64,000 nucleotides of DNA, taken from assembly GCF_003013695.1 (NCBI RefSeq), contig NZ_CP027792.1, positions 62,001-126,000 of the forward strand. Direction: 5' to 3'. Position numbers and translations under genes: made by a program. Position 1 is the first letter of the stretch. Each line of letters begins with the position of its first letter. Positions 56,664 through 64,000 of this stretch are shown here, in pieces. Below the pieces are notes generated by a model. It did no database searches, was not told the DNA's origin, and was given only the letters and a program-made list of their open reading frames with translations. Origin of the DNA: Pulveribacter suum (lineage in GTDB: Bacteria > Pseudomonadota > Gammaproteobacteria > Burkholderiales > Burkholderiaceae_C).

Positions 56664-58175
56664 ATGACCTACCTGCTCGCCCTCGACCAAGGCACCTCCA
56701 GCTCGCGCTCCATCGTCTTTGACCGCAGCGGGCGCATCGCCGCCCAGGCCCAGCTGGAGCTGCCGCAGATCTACCCGCGCCCCGGCTGGGTGGAGCACGA
56801 CGCGCGCGAGATCTGGCGCACCCAGCTGGCCACGGCGCGCCAGGCGCTGGCGCAGGCCGGCATCCAGGCGGGCGAGGTGCGCGCCATCGGCATCACCAAC
56901 CAGCGTGAGACCACGCTGGTGTGGAACCGCAAGACCGGCGCGCCCATCCACCACGCCATCGTCTGGCAGGACCGGCGCGCCGAGCCGGCCTGCGCGCAGC
57001 TGCGCGAGCAGGGCCACGAGGCGCTGATCCAGGGCAAGACGGGCCTGCGCATCGACGCCTACTTCTCCGCGACCAAGCTGCAGTGGCTGCTGGCCAACGT
57101 GCCCGGCGCGCGCGCCGCGGCCGAGGCCGGCGAGCTGGCCTTCGGCACCATCGACAGCTGGCTGATCTGGCAGCTCACCGGGGGGCGGCGCCACGTCACG
57201 GACGTGAGCAACGCCAGCCGCACCATGCTGTTCAACGTGCACGACAACCGCTGGGACGACGAGCTGCTGGCGCTGCTGGACATCCCGCGCGCCCTGATGC
57301 CCGAGGTGCTGCCCTCGGCCAGCCTGGCGTTCGGCGCCACCGATGCCGCGCTGCTGGGCGGCGCCATCCCCATCGCCGGCGTGGCGGGCGACCAGCAAAG
57401 CGCCCTGTTTGGCCAGGCCTGCTTTTCGGCCGGCATGGCCAAGAACACCTATGGCACGGGCTGCTTCATGCTGATGCACACCGGCGGGCAGTTCCAGCAA
57501 AGCGAAAACGGCCTGCTCACCACCAGCGCCGCGCAGACCACCGGCGTGCCCGAGTACGCCATGGAAGGCAGCGTCTTCGTCGGCGGCGCCGTGGTGCAGT
57601 GGCTGCGCGACGGCCTGCACGCCATCCGCGCCAGCAGCGAGGTGCAGCAGCTGGCCGAGAGCGTGCCCGACTCCGGCGGCGTGATGATGGTGCCGGCCTT
57701 CACCGGCCTGGGCGCGCCCTACTGGCAGCCCGAGGCGCGCGGCACCATCACGGGGCTGACGCGCGGCAGCACGCTGGCGCACATCGCGCGCGCGGCGCTC
57801 GAATCCATCGCCTACCAAAGCGCCGCGCTGCTGGCGGCCATGAGCCGCGATGCCGTGGCCGCCGGCGGCGCGCCGGTGTCCGAGCTGCGCGTGGACGGCG
57901 GCGCCTGCGTGAACGACCTGCTGATGCAGTTCCAGGCCGACCTGCTGGGCATCCCCGTGGTGCGCCCGGCCTGCGTGGAGACCACCGCCCTGGGCGCGGC
58001 CTACCTGGCCGGCCTGGCCAGCGGGGTGTATGCCAGCACCGAGGAGCTGTCCAGCCTGTGGCGCGCCGAGCGGCGCTTCGTGCCCACCATGGCGCGCGAG
58101 CAGGCCCAGGCGCTGATGAACCGCTGGGAACACGCCGTGGCCCAGGCCACGCTGGATTGCACCCATCAAAAATAG
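56664..58175 (+). CDS. glpK: Glycerol kinase GlpK
   Basis: Phosphorylates glycerol to glycerol-3-phosphate, trapping it after import and making the substrate for GlpD and the inducer for GlpR. 503 residues, FGGY family. [20 protein letters not shown] start, [30 protein letters not shown], and the C-terminal [20 protein letters not shown] signature. The stop codon TAG lies inside repeat copy R10a, so the last residues (HQK) come from the repeat. Confidence 0.97.
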   Translation: MTYLLALDQGTSSSRSIVFDRSGRIAAQAQLELPQIYPRPGWVEHDAREIWRTQLATARQALAQAGIQAGEVRAIGITNQRETTLVWNRKTGAPIHHAIVWQDRRAEPACAQLREQGHEALIQGKTGLRIDAYFSATKLQWLLANVPGARAAAEAGELAFGTIDSWLIWQLTGGRRHVTDVSNASRTMLFNVHDNRWDDELLALLDIPRALMPEVLPSASLAFGATDAALLGGAIPIAGVAGDQQSALFGQACFSAGMAKNTYGTGCFMLMHTGGQFQQSENGLLTTSAAQTTGVPEYAMEGSVFVGGAVVQWLRDGLHAIRASSEVQQLAESVPDSGGVMMVPAFTGLGAPYWQPEARGTITGLTRGSTLAHIARAALESIAYQSAALLAAMSRDAVAAGGAPVSELRVDGGACVNDLLMQFQADLLGIPVVRPACVETTALGAAYLAGLASGVYASTEELSSLWRAERRFVPTMAREQAQALMNRWEHAVAQATLDCTHQK

Positions 58176-58265
58176 GAGCTGCCGGCGCTTGATGCACCGG
58201 CCTTTACAGCACTTTTCACCGCCAAACCCCCGCCAACCAAGCGCCAGCAGCTCTCATTTTTGAAG
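58165..58265. repeat. Interspersed palindromic repeat, inverted pair R10a/R10b
   Basis: R10a on the plus strand (ATCAAAAATAGGAGCTGCCG, GCGCTTGATGC, CCGGCC) faces R10b on the minus strand (TCAAAAATGAGAGCTGCTGG, CGCTTGGTTGG), with the two tails meeting around 58220. R10a overlaps the glpK stop codon; R10b ends 33 bases before proC. Same tail-to-tail layout as R9. Confidence 0.82.
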
Positions 58266-58297
58266 CAGCCGGCCGCTCACTGCCGTTCGCCCGCGCC

Positions 58298-59142
<845 letters not shown>

Positions 59143-59143
<1 letters not shown>

Positions 59144-59200
59144 GGCGCTGACGCGCCTTTCCCCCTTCTCTCGAATCGCTGCGCGATTCGGGAAGGGGGG
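59143..59200. repeat. Compound hairpin element after proC (second repeat type)
   Basis: It starts in the proC stop codon with AGGCGC-TGAC-GCGCCT (59143-59158). Then comes a long stem: CCCCCTTC (59161-59168), CGAATCG (59172-59178), loop CTGCG, CGATTCG (59184-59190), GAAGGGGG (59192-59199). A GC-rich tail continues to about 59280. I associate this with a second interspersed element of Comamonadaceae, but only one copy is in the window. It could serve as the proC terminator despite lacking a T-run. Confidence 0.55.
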
Positions 59201-59301
59201 CGCCACCCGTGCGGCGGGGCGGCCCTTGCACGGTGGCCGCTGGCGGGGTTGCGCCCATTGCAGGGCCCGCGGCCACGTTTTGCAGCGGCCTGCGAAGATT
59301 C

Positions 59302-59355
59302 TCGTGAAAATTGGCTCCAGCGCTCGCCCAGCAAGCGCCAGAAGCTATCAATTGC
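59302..59355 (-). repeat. Interspersed palindromic repeat, copy R11
   Basis: On the minus strand: AATTGATAGCTTCTGGCGCT, TGCTGGGC, GAGCGCTGGAGCC, AATTTTCACGA. It overlaps the ubiA stop codon (59348-59350). Confidence 0.88.
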
Positions 59356-60238
59356 GTAGCGCGTAGCCCAACGCCACGCCGGCGAAGATCGCCACGCCGA
59401 TCCAGTGGCTCTTGCTGAAGGCAACGAAGCAGCCCGCGCGCGTGCGCTGGCGGATCAGCGTGTAGTGCCAGGCTACCTGCGCCGCCGCCGCCCCCAGGCC
59501 CAGCCACACCGGCCAGCCCAGGCCCAGTGGCAGCAGCACGGTGGCCGTCAGCGCCAGGCACAGGGCAAAGCACAGCATCACCCCGGCCACGTCAAAGCGC
59601 CCCAGCGTGATGGCCGAGGTCTTCATGCCGATCTTCAGGTCGTCGTCGCGGTCCACCATGGCGTACTCGGTGTCATAGGCCAGCACCAGAAACAGGTTGG
59701 CCAGCCACAGCACCCAGGCCTGGCCCGGCACCTGTCCCTGCACGGCGGCGTAGGCGATGACGATGCCGAAGTTGAAGGCGATGCCCAAAAAGGCCTGCGG
59801 CATGGCGAAAAAGCGCTTGGTGAAGGGGTACAGCACGGTGAACAGCACGGCCGGCACCGACCAGGCCACGGCCTCCCAGCGGGTCGTCAGCACCAGCGCC
59901 AGCGCGATGAGCGCCAGCGCTGCCGCCAGCACCAGCGCCTCGCGCACGCTGACCTGGCCGGTGGTGACGGGCCGCGCCTGCGTGCGCTTCACATGCCGGT
60001 CGAAGTCGCGGTCGGCCACGTCGTTGACGCAGCAGCCGGCGCTTCGCATCAGCACCGTGCCCGCCACGAAGACGGCCAGCAGGTGCCCGCCAGGAAAGCC
60101 TCCCGCCGCCACCCACAGGGCCACCAGCGTGGGCCAGACCAGCACCAGCCAGCCGGCCGGGCGGTTGAAGCGGATCAGGTCCAGGTACAGGGACAGGCGG
60201 CTGCGCGGGGGCGCGGCGGATGAAGCAGGGGCAGGCAT
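59348..60238 (-). CDS. ubiA: 4-hydroxybenzoate octaprenyltransferase UbiA
   Basis: Membrane prenyltransferase that joins the polyprenyl chain to 4-hydroxybenzoate in ubiquinone synthesis. 296 residues, about nine helices. The two Asp-rich metal-binding motifs are [20 protein letters not shown] (near 72-91) and [20 protein letters not shown] (near 190-209). The final residues and the TGA stop lie in repeat copy R11. Its start lies 70 bases from the PAP2 gene stop, a gap with a GC-rich inverted repeat (around 60261-60282). Confidence 0.95.
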   Translation of the reverse strand: MPAPASSAAPPRSRLSLYLDLIRFNRPAGWLVLVWPTLVALWVAAGGFPGGHLLAVFVAGTVLMRSAGCCVNDVADRDFDRHVKRTQARPVTTGQVSVREALVLAAALALIALALVLTTRWEAVAWSVPAVLFTVLYPFTKRFFAMPQAFLGIAFNFGIVIAYAAVQGQVPGQAWVLWLANLFLVLAYDTEYAMVDRDDDLKIGMKTSAITLGRFDVAGVMLCFALCLALTATVLLPLGLGWPVWLGLGAAAAQVAWHYTLIRQRTRAGCFVAFSKSHWIGVAIFAGVALGYALRN

Positions 60239-60308
60239 GTCAGCAAACGAGGGGCAATGAAGCGCCCGGCCGCGCGGGCCGGGCTGGCAAAAAAAAGGGC
60301 GGCCCGGC

Positions 60309-61058
60309 TCACGGCCCGCGTCGGCGCTGTGCCCACTGCACCGCGACGATCACGCAGGCCAGCCAGGCCAGCGCCAGCAGCCAGCCGGCCAGCACGTCGC
60401 TGGCAAAGTGCACGCGCAGCAGCACGCGGCTGGCGCCCACGGCCAGCGCCACGCAGATGGCGGCCAGGGCCACCGGCAGCCGCCAGGCGCGGCGCAGTTG
60501 CGGCAGCACCAGCCAGGCCAGCAGCGCATAGAGCGCCAGCGTGCCGGCGCTGTGGCCGCTGGGAAAGCTGTGGCCGCTCTCGGCCACCCAGCCGTGCTCG
60601 GGGCGGGGGCGGGCCACGGCGTGCTTGAGGGCGCGCGTCCACAGTCCGGTGCCCGCCGTGCCCACCAGCCACATGCCGGCGTGCAGCCAGTCGCGCCGCC
60701 ACAGCAGCGCCAGCAGCACTGCCGCGCCCAGGGCGAGCAGCACGCCGACGTGGCCCAGCTGGGTGAACGCCACCAGCGGGCCGCGCCAGGCGGAGGTGAG
60801 GTGCTGGCGCATCCAGGTGTCGGCCCAGCCGTCCAGCGCCAGCCAGGGCACGGGGCCGCCGTGGCCGGCCATGGCGGCCGCCATGCTGGCCAGGGCCAGG
60901 GCCGCCGCGGCGCCGACCAGGGCCGGTGCGCGCCTGGCGCGCAATGGTGGGCGCGCACCGGTCTGAGGCGGGCGCACAAGCACAAGGCCGCACAAGGCGG
61001 CCAAGGTCAAGGCCAGGCCGCCCAGGGCGGCGTAGCGGTCGATCCAGCTCCAGGCCAT
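60309..61058 (-). CDS. PAP2-family membrane phosphatase
   Basis: 249 residues with about six helices and the three acid-phosphatase motifs: KHAVARPRP (near 144), [12 protein letters not shown] (near 160-171) and [16 protein letters not shown] (near 208-223). Likely dephosphorylates a membrane lipid such as undecaprenyl pyrophosphate or phosphatidic acid; the substrate is not clear. It lies on the same strand between ubiA and dps, 28 bases from the dps stop. Confidence 0.88.
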   Translation of the reverse strand: MAWSWIDRYAALGGLALTLAALCGLVLVRPPQTGARPPLRARRAPALVGAAAALALASMAAAMAGHGGPVPWLALDGWADTWMRQHLTSAWRGPLVAFTQLGHVGVLLALGAAVLLALLWRRDWLHAGMWLVGTAGTGLWTRALKHAVARPRPEHGWVAESGHSFPSGHSAGTLALYALLAWLVLPQLRRAWRLPVALAAICVALAVGASRVLLRVHFASDVLAGWLLALAWLACVIVAVQWAQRRRGP

Positions 61059-61086
61059 CGGGCGGCAGGCCGGCGGCAGGCGCGGC

Positions 61087-61605
61087 TCAGTCTTCCAGCA
61101 GCGAGCGCAGCATCCATGCCGTCTGCTCGTGCACGGCCAGGCGCTGCGTCAGCAGGTCGGCCGTGGGCTCGTCGCTGGCCTGCTCGGCGGCGGGGAACAT
61201 CTCGCGCGCGGTGCGGGCCACGGCCTCGTGGCCTTCGACCAGGATGCGCACCATGTCCAGCGCGCTGGGCGGCACTTCGGGCGCATCCGGCAGGCTGGCC
61301 AGCTTGCCAAACGCCGCGTACGAGCCCGGCGCGTGGTGGCCCAGGGCGCGGATGCGCTCGGCGATCGGGTCCACGGCATTCCACAGCTCGGTGTACTGCC
61401 CCATGAACATGGCGTGCAGCGTGTTGAACATCGGGCCCGTCACGTTCCAGTGGAAGTTGTGCGTGGTCAGGTACAGCGTGTAGGTGTCGGCCAGCAGGCG
61501 CGACAGGCCCTGGGCGATGGCGGCGCGATCCTTGTCGCTGATGCCGATGTCGATGCGCGGTGCGCCGCTCTTGTTGCCGAGCGTCTTGGGGGGGGTCTTG
61601 GCCAT
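61087..61605 (-). CDS. dps: Dps-family ferritin-like DNA-protecting protein
   Basis: 172 residues. Ferroxidase-centre residues are seen in [20 protein letters not shown] and [20 protein letters not shown] (His/Asp/Glu set at about 47-85); a short lysine-containing N-terminal tail could bind DNA. Dodecameric Dps proteins oxidise iron with peroxide and protect DNA. It lies downstream of oxyR on the same strand (70-base gap), fitting peroxide-induced control by OxyR. Confidence 0.93.
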   Translation of the reverse strand: MAKTPPKTLGNKSGAPRIDIGISDKDRAAIAQGLSRLLADTYTLYLTTHNFHWNVTGPMFNTLHAMFMGQYTELWNAVDPIAERIRALGHHAPGSYAAFGKLASLPDAPEVPPSALDMVRILVEGHEAVARTAREMFPAAEQASDEPTADLLTQRLAVHEQTAWMLRSLLED

Positions 61606-61675
61606 CGGGTTCCTCCGGAAGTGGTGGTGCGAACGAGAGAGAAAAACAAAACGAAGGGCGCGGCGCGCCAGCCCC

Positions 61676-62641
61676 TCAGGATAGCCGCGTCACGCCCGGC
61701 AGCTCGCAGGCGTAGACCGCGTTGCGCAGCGCGGCGATGGCCTCGTAGCGCGTGAAGCTGCGCCGCCAGACCAGCACCACGCGGCGCATGGGCGGGGCGC
61801 TGCCGTCGCCCTCGACGATAGGCAGGTAGCGCACGTGCGCCTCGTCGCTCTTTCGGCGCCGCGCGCCGCGGTGCAGCGCGTCGCGCGGCACGGACAGGCG
61901 CGGCACCAGCGTCACGCCCATGCCGGCGGCCACCATGTGCTTGATGGTCTCCAGCGACGAGCCCTCGAAGGTGCGGCGTATGCCCTCGGCGTTGGTGGCG
62001 TAACGGGCGAACTCGGGGCAGACCTCCAGCACGTGGTCGCGAAAGCAGTGGCCCGCGCCCAGCAGCAGCATGGTTTCGTTCTTGAGCTGCGTGGCGCTCA
62101 CGGTCGCCTGCGCCGCCAGCGGATGGCTGGAGGGCACGGCGGCCATGAAGGGCTCGTCGTACAGCGGGGCAATGGCCAGGCCGGTGTCGGGAAAGGGCTC
62201 GGCCAGGATGGCGCAGTCGATCTCGCCGGTGCGCAGCATCTCCAGCAGGCGCACGGTGAAGTTCTCCTGCAGCATCAGCGGCATTTGCGGCGTGCGCGCG
62301 ATGGCGTGGCGCACCAGCTCGGGCAGCAGGTAGGGGCCGATGGTGTAGATCACCCCCAGGGTGAGCGCGCCGGCCAGCGGGTCCTTGCCGCGCTTGGCGA
62401 TCTCGCGGATGGCGGCCGCCTGCTCCAGCACGCTTTGCGCCTGGCGCACGATGTCCTCGCCCAAAGGGGTGACGGAGACCTCGCCGGCGCTGCGCTCGAA
62501 CAGCTTGACCTCCAGCTCGTCCTCGAGCTTCTTGACGGCCACCGACAGCGTGGGCTGCGAGACGAAACAGGCCTCGGCAGCGCGCCCGAAGTGCTTTTCA
62601 CGGGCGACGGCGACGATGTATTTCAGCTCGGTCAGGGTCAT
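61676..62641 (-). CDS. oxyR: Hydrogen peroxide sensor and regulator OxyR
   Basis: 321-residue LysR-family regulator. The N-terminal helix-turn-helix ([20 protein letters not shown], then [17 protein letters not shown]) and effector domain carry the redox pair C199 and C208 in [19 protein letters not shown], at the same numbers as E. coli OxyR. The extended C-terminus, with ARRRKSDE inserted, is typical of betaproteobacteria. Starts 6 bases after the recG stop; the recG-oxyR pairing is common in this group. Confidence 0.96.
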   Translation of the reverse strand: MTLTELKYIVAVAREKHFGRAAEACFVSQPTLSVAVKKLEDELEVKLFERSAGEVSVTPLGEDIVRQAQSVLEQAAAIREIAKRGKDPLAGALTLGVIYTIGPYLLPELVRHAIARTPQMPLMLQENFTVRLLEMLRTGEIDCAILAEPFPDTGLAIAPLYDEPFMAAVPSSHPLAAQATVSATQLKNETMLLLGAGHCFRDHVLEVCPEFARYATNAEGIRRTFEGSSLETIKHMVAAGMGVTLVPRLSVPRDALHRGARRRKSDEAHVRYLPIVEGDGSAPPMRRVVLVWRRSFTRYEAIAALRNAVYACELPGVTRLS

Positions 62642-62647
62642 GTCAGG

Positions 62648-64000
62648 TCAGGCCTTCAGATAGTCCGATTTTCCGCCAAGCCAGCGCTCCAGGTGTTGCG
62701 CCGCCAGCTCGGGGTGGCGCTCCAGCATGATGGGCGCGGCCTCGCGCGCCCAGTCCAGCAGGCCGGTGTCGCCGGCCAGGTCGGCAAAGCGCAGCAGCGC
62801 GTCGCCCGACTGGCGCGCGCCCAGGAATTCGCCCGGGCCGCGGATGTCCAGGTCGCGCCGCGCGATCTCGAAGCCATCGTTGGTCTCGGCCATGGCTTTG
62901 AGGCGCTCGCGCGCGGTCTCGCCCAGGCGGCCGGAGTCGCCCGTGGAGTACAGCAGCACGCAGGCCGACGCCGCCGCGCCCCGGCCCACGCGCCCGCGCA
63001 GCTGGTGCAGCTGCGACAGGCCGAAGCGCTCGGCGTGCTCGATGACCATGAGCGAGGCGTTGGGCACGTCCACGCCGACCTCGATGACGGTGGTGGAGAC
63101 CAGGAGGCCCATGCGCCCGCTCTTGAATTCCTCCATCACCGCCTTCTTCTCGGCCGCCGGCATGCGCGAGTGCAGCAGCCCGACCTGCACGCCCGGCAGG
63201 GCTTCGCTCAGCTCCTGGTGCGTGGCCGTGGCGTTGGACAGGTCCAGCGCCTCGCTTTCCTCGATCAGCGGGCAGACCCAGTACACCTGCCGCCCGGCGC
63301 CCACCTGGGCGGCGATGCGCTCGACGATCTCGTCCTTGCGGCTGTCGGCAATCAGCTTGGTGACGATGGGCGTGCGCCCGGGCGGCAGCTCGTCGATGGT
63401 GGAGACATCCAGGTCGGCGTAGTAGCTCATGGCCAGGGTGCGCGGGATGGGCGTGGCGCTCATCATCAGCATGTGCGGCTCCTGGCCCAGGTGCAGGAGC
63501 TTCTTGCGCAGCGCCAGCCGCTGGGCCACGCCGAAGCGGTGCTGCTCGTCGATCACCGCCAGCCCGAGGCGCGCAAACTGCACCTGCTCCTGGATGACGG
63601 CGTGCGTGCCCACCACCAGCGCGGCCGTGCCGTCGGCGATCGCCTCCAGCATGGCGGCGCGCTCGCGCTTTCTTTGCCCGCCCACCAGCCAGGCCACGCC
63701 GCGCCCGCGATCGGCCAGCAGCGGCTGCAGCCAGCCGATCAGCTTGGCGAAGTGCTGCTCGGCCAGGATCTCGGTGGGCGCCATCAGCGCGCACTGCCAG
63801 CCGGCGTCGATGCACACGCAGGCAGCCAGCGCCGCCACCACGGTCTTGCCCGAGCCCACGTCGCCCTGCAGCAGGCGGTGCATGGGGCGGCTGGCGGCCA
63901 GGTCGCGGGCGATCTCCTCGACCACGCGGTGCTGGGCGGCCGTGAGCTGAAAGGGCAGCGCGGCCAGCAGCTGCTCGTGCAGGGCGGCGGCGCCGGCGGC
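62648..64000 (-). CDS. recG: ATP-dependent DNA helicase RecG (partial, 5' end outside window)
   Basis: Branched-DNA helicase that remodels stalled forks and Holliday junctions. The visible 450 residues enter at AAGAAALHEQLLAALPFQLT (before motif I) and run to the stop; the wedge domain is beyond the edge. Motifs: Walker A GDVGSGKT, MAPTEILAEQH, DEQH box VIDEQHRFG, MSATPIPRTL, and STTVIEVGVDVPNA, then QLRGRVGRG, plus the RecG-specific tail (DLDIRGPGEFLGARQSG). There is no in-window start; the frame runs off the edge. Confidence 0.96.
   Translation of the reverse strand, partial: AAGAAALHEQLLAALPFQLTAAQHRVVEEIARDLAASRPMHRLLQGDVGSGKTVVAALAACVCIDAGWQCALMAPTEILAEQHFAKLIGWLQPLLADRGRGVAWLVGGQRKRERAAMLEAIADGTAALVVGTHAVIQEQVQFARLGLAVIDEQHRFGVAQRLALRKKLLHLGQEPHMLMMSATPIPRTLAMSYYADLDVSTIDELPPGRTPIVTKLIADSRKDEIVERIAAQVGAGRQVYWVCPLIEESEALDLSNATATHQELSEALPGVQVGLLHSRMPAAEKKAVMEEFKSGRMGLLVSTTVIEVGVDVPNASLMVIEHAERFGLSQLHQLRGRVGRGAAASACVLLYSTGDSGRLGETARERLKAMAETNDGFEIARRDLDIRGPGEFLGARQSGDALLRFADLAGDTGLLDWAREAAPIMLERHPELAAQHLERWLGGKSDYLKA

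Noticed and set aside
60261..60290. GC-rich inverted repeat plus A8 run between the PAP2 and ubiA genes as a rho-independent terminator
   Set aside because: On the minus strand the T-run precedes the stem rather than following it. On the plus strand there is no upstream gene to terminate.

Overview
The window is about 70% G+C and gene-dense, with no gene-free stretch longer than 300 bases. It looks like chromosomal DNA of a denitrifying or nitrate-respiring betaproteobacterium of the family Comamonadaceae (Acidovorax / Alicycliphilus / Diaphorobacter type). This rests on the nar layout with two NarK transporters, the recG-oxyR pair, the yggS/pilT/pilU order, a glpSTPQUV-type glycerol importer beside glpR, glpK and glpD, and short interspersed repeats that I associate with this family. 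There are no rRNA genes, phage genes, insertion sequences or CRISPR arrays, and no cluster looks recently transferred.

Layout. 1-12363 (all minus strand) is the respiratory nitrate reductase locus, transcribed narX-narL-narK1-narK2-narG-narH-narJ-narI, with narI cut by the window edge. 12485-23406 holds nrdJ (B12-dependent ribonucleotide reductase), a ChaN-like lipoprotein, a PAS-GGDEF-EAL protein, purU, a LysR regulator, a GlcD-type FAD oxidase, a MarC-family membrane protein and a small secreted protein. 23533-31935 holds a DUF445 protein, a class V aminotransferase, a single-chain acyl-CoA carboxylase, an acyl-CoA synthetase gene broken by an in-frame TAA, and a TetR regulator. 31920-38569 holds yggS, pilT, pilU, a 3-hydroxyisobutyrate-dehydrogenase-like gene, and the conserved dolP-diaA-yraN / rsmI neighbourhood.

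38653-47593 (minus strand) is a ribosomal-protein transcription unit, rplN through rplQ with secY and rpoA, ending in an initiator tRNA-fMet gene and a strong terminator. 47813-58175 is a glycerol regulon: glpD and a complete glycerol ABC importer (glpS, glpT, glpP, glpQ, glpU, glpV) read leftwards, and glpR-glpK read rightwards from a shared control region with phased GlpR-like half-sites. 58298-64000 holds proC, ubiA, a PAP2 phosphatase, dps, oxyR and the 3' part of recG.

The most unusual signal is not a gene. About 13 copies of a 45-65 bp imperfect-palindromic repeat occur at 11 sites. Most lie just after stop codons, two sites carry inverted pairs, and three copies lie in frame inside protein-coding genes. 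Two of the coding copies are read in the same frame and give related peptides. This resembles enterobacterial REP/BIME elements combined with Rickettsia-style coding palindromic elements.
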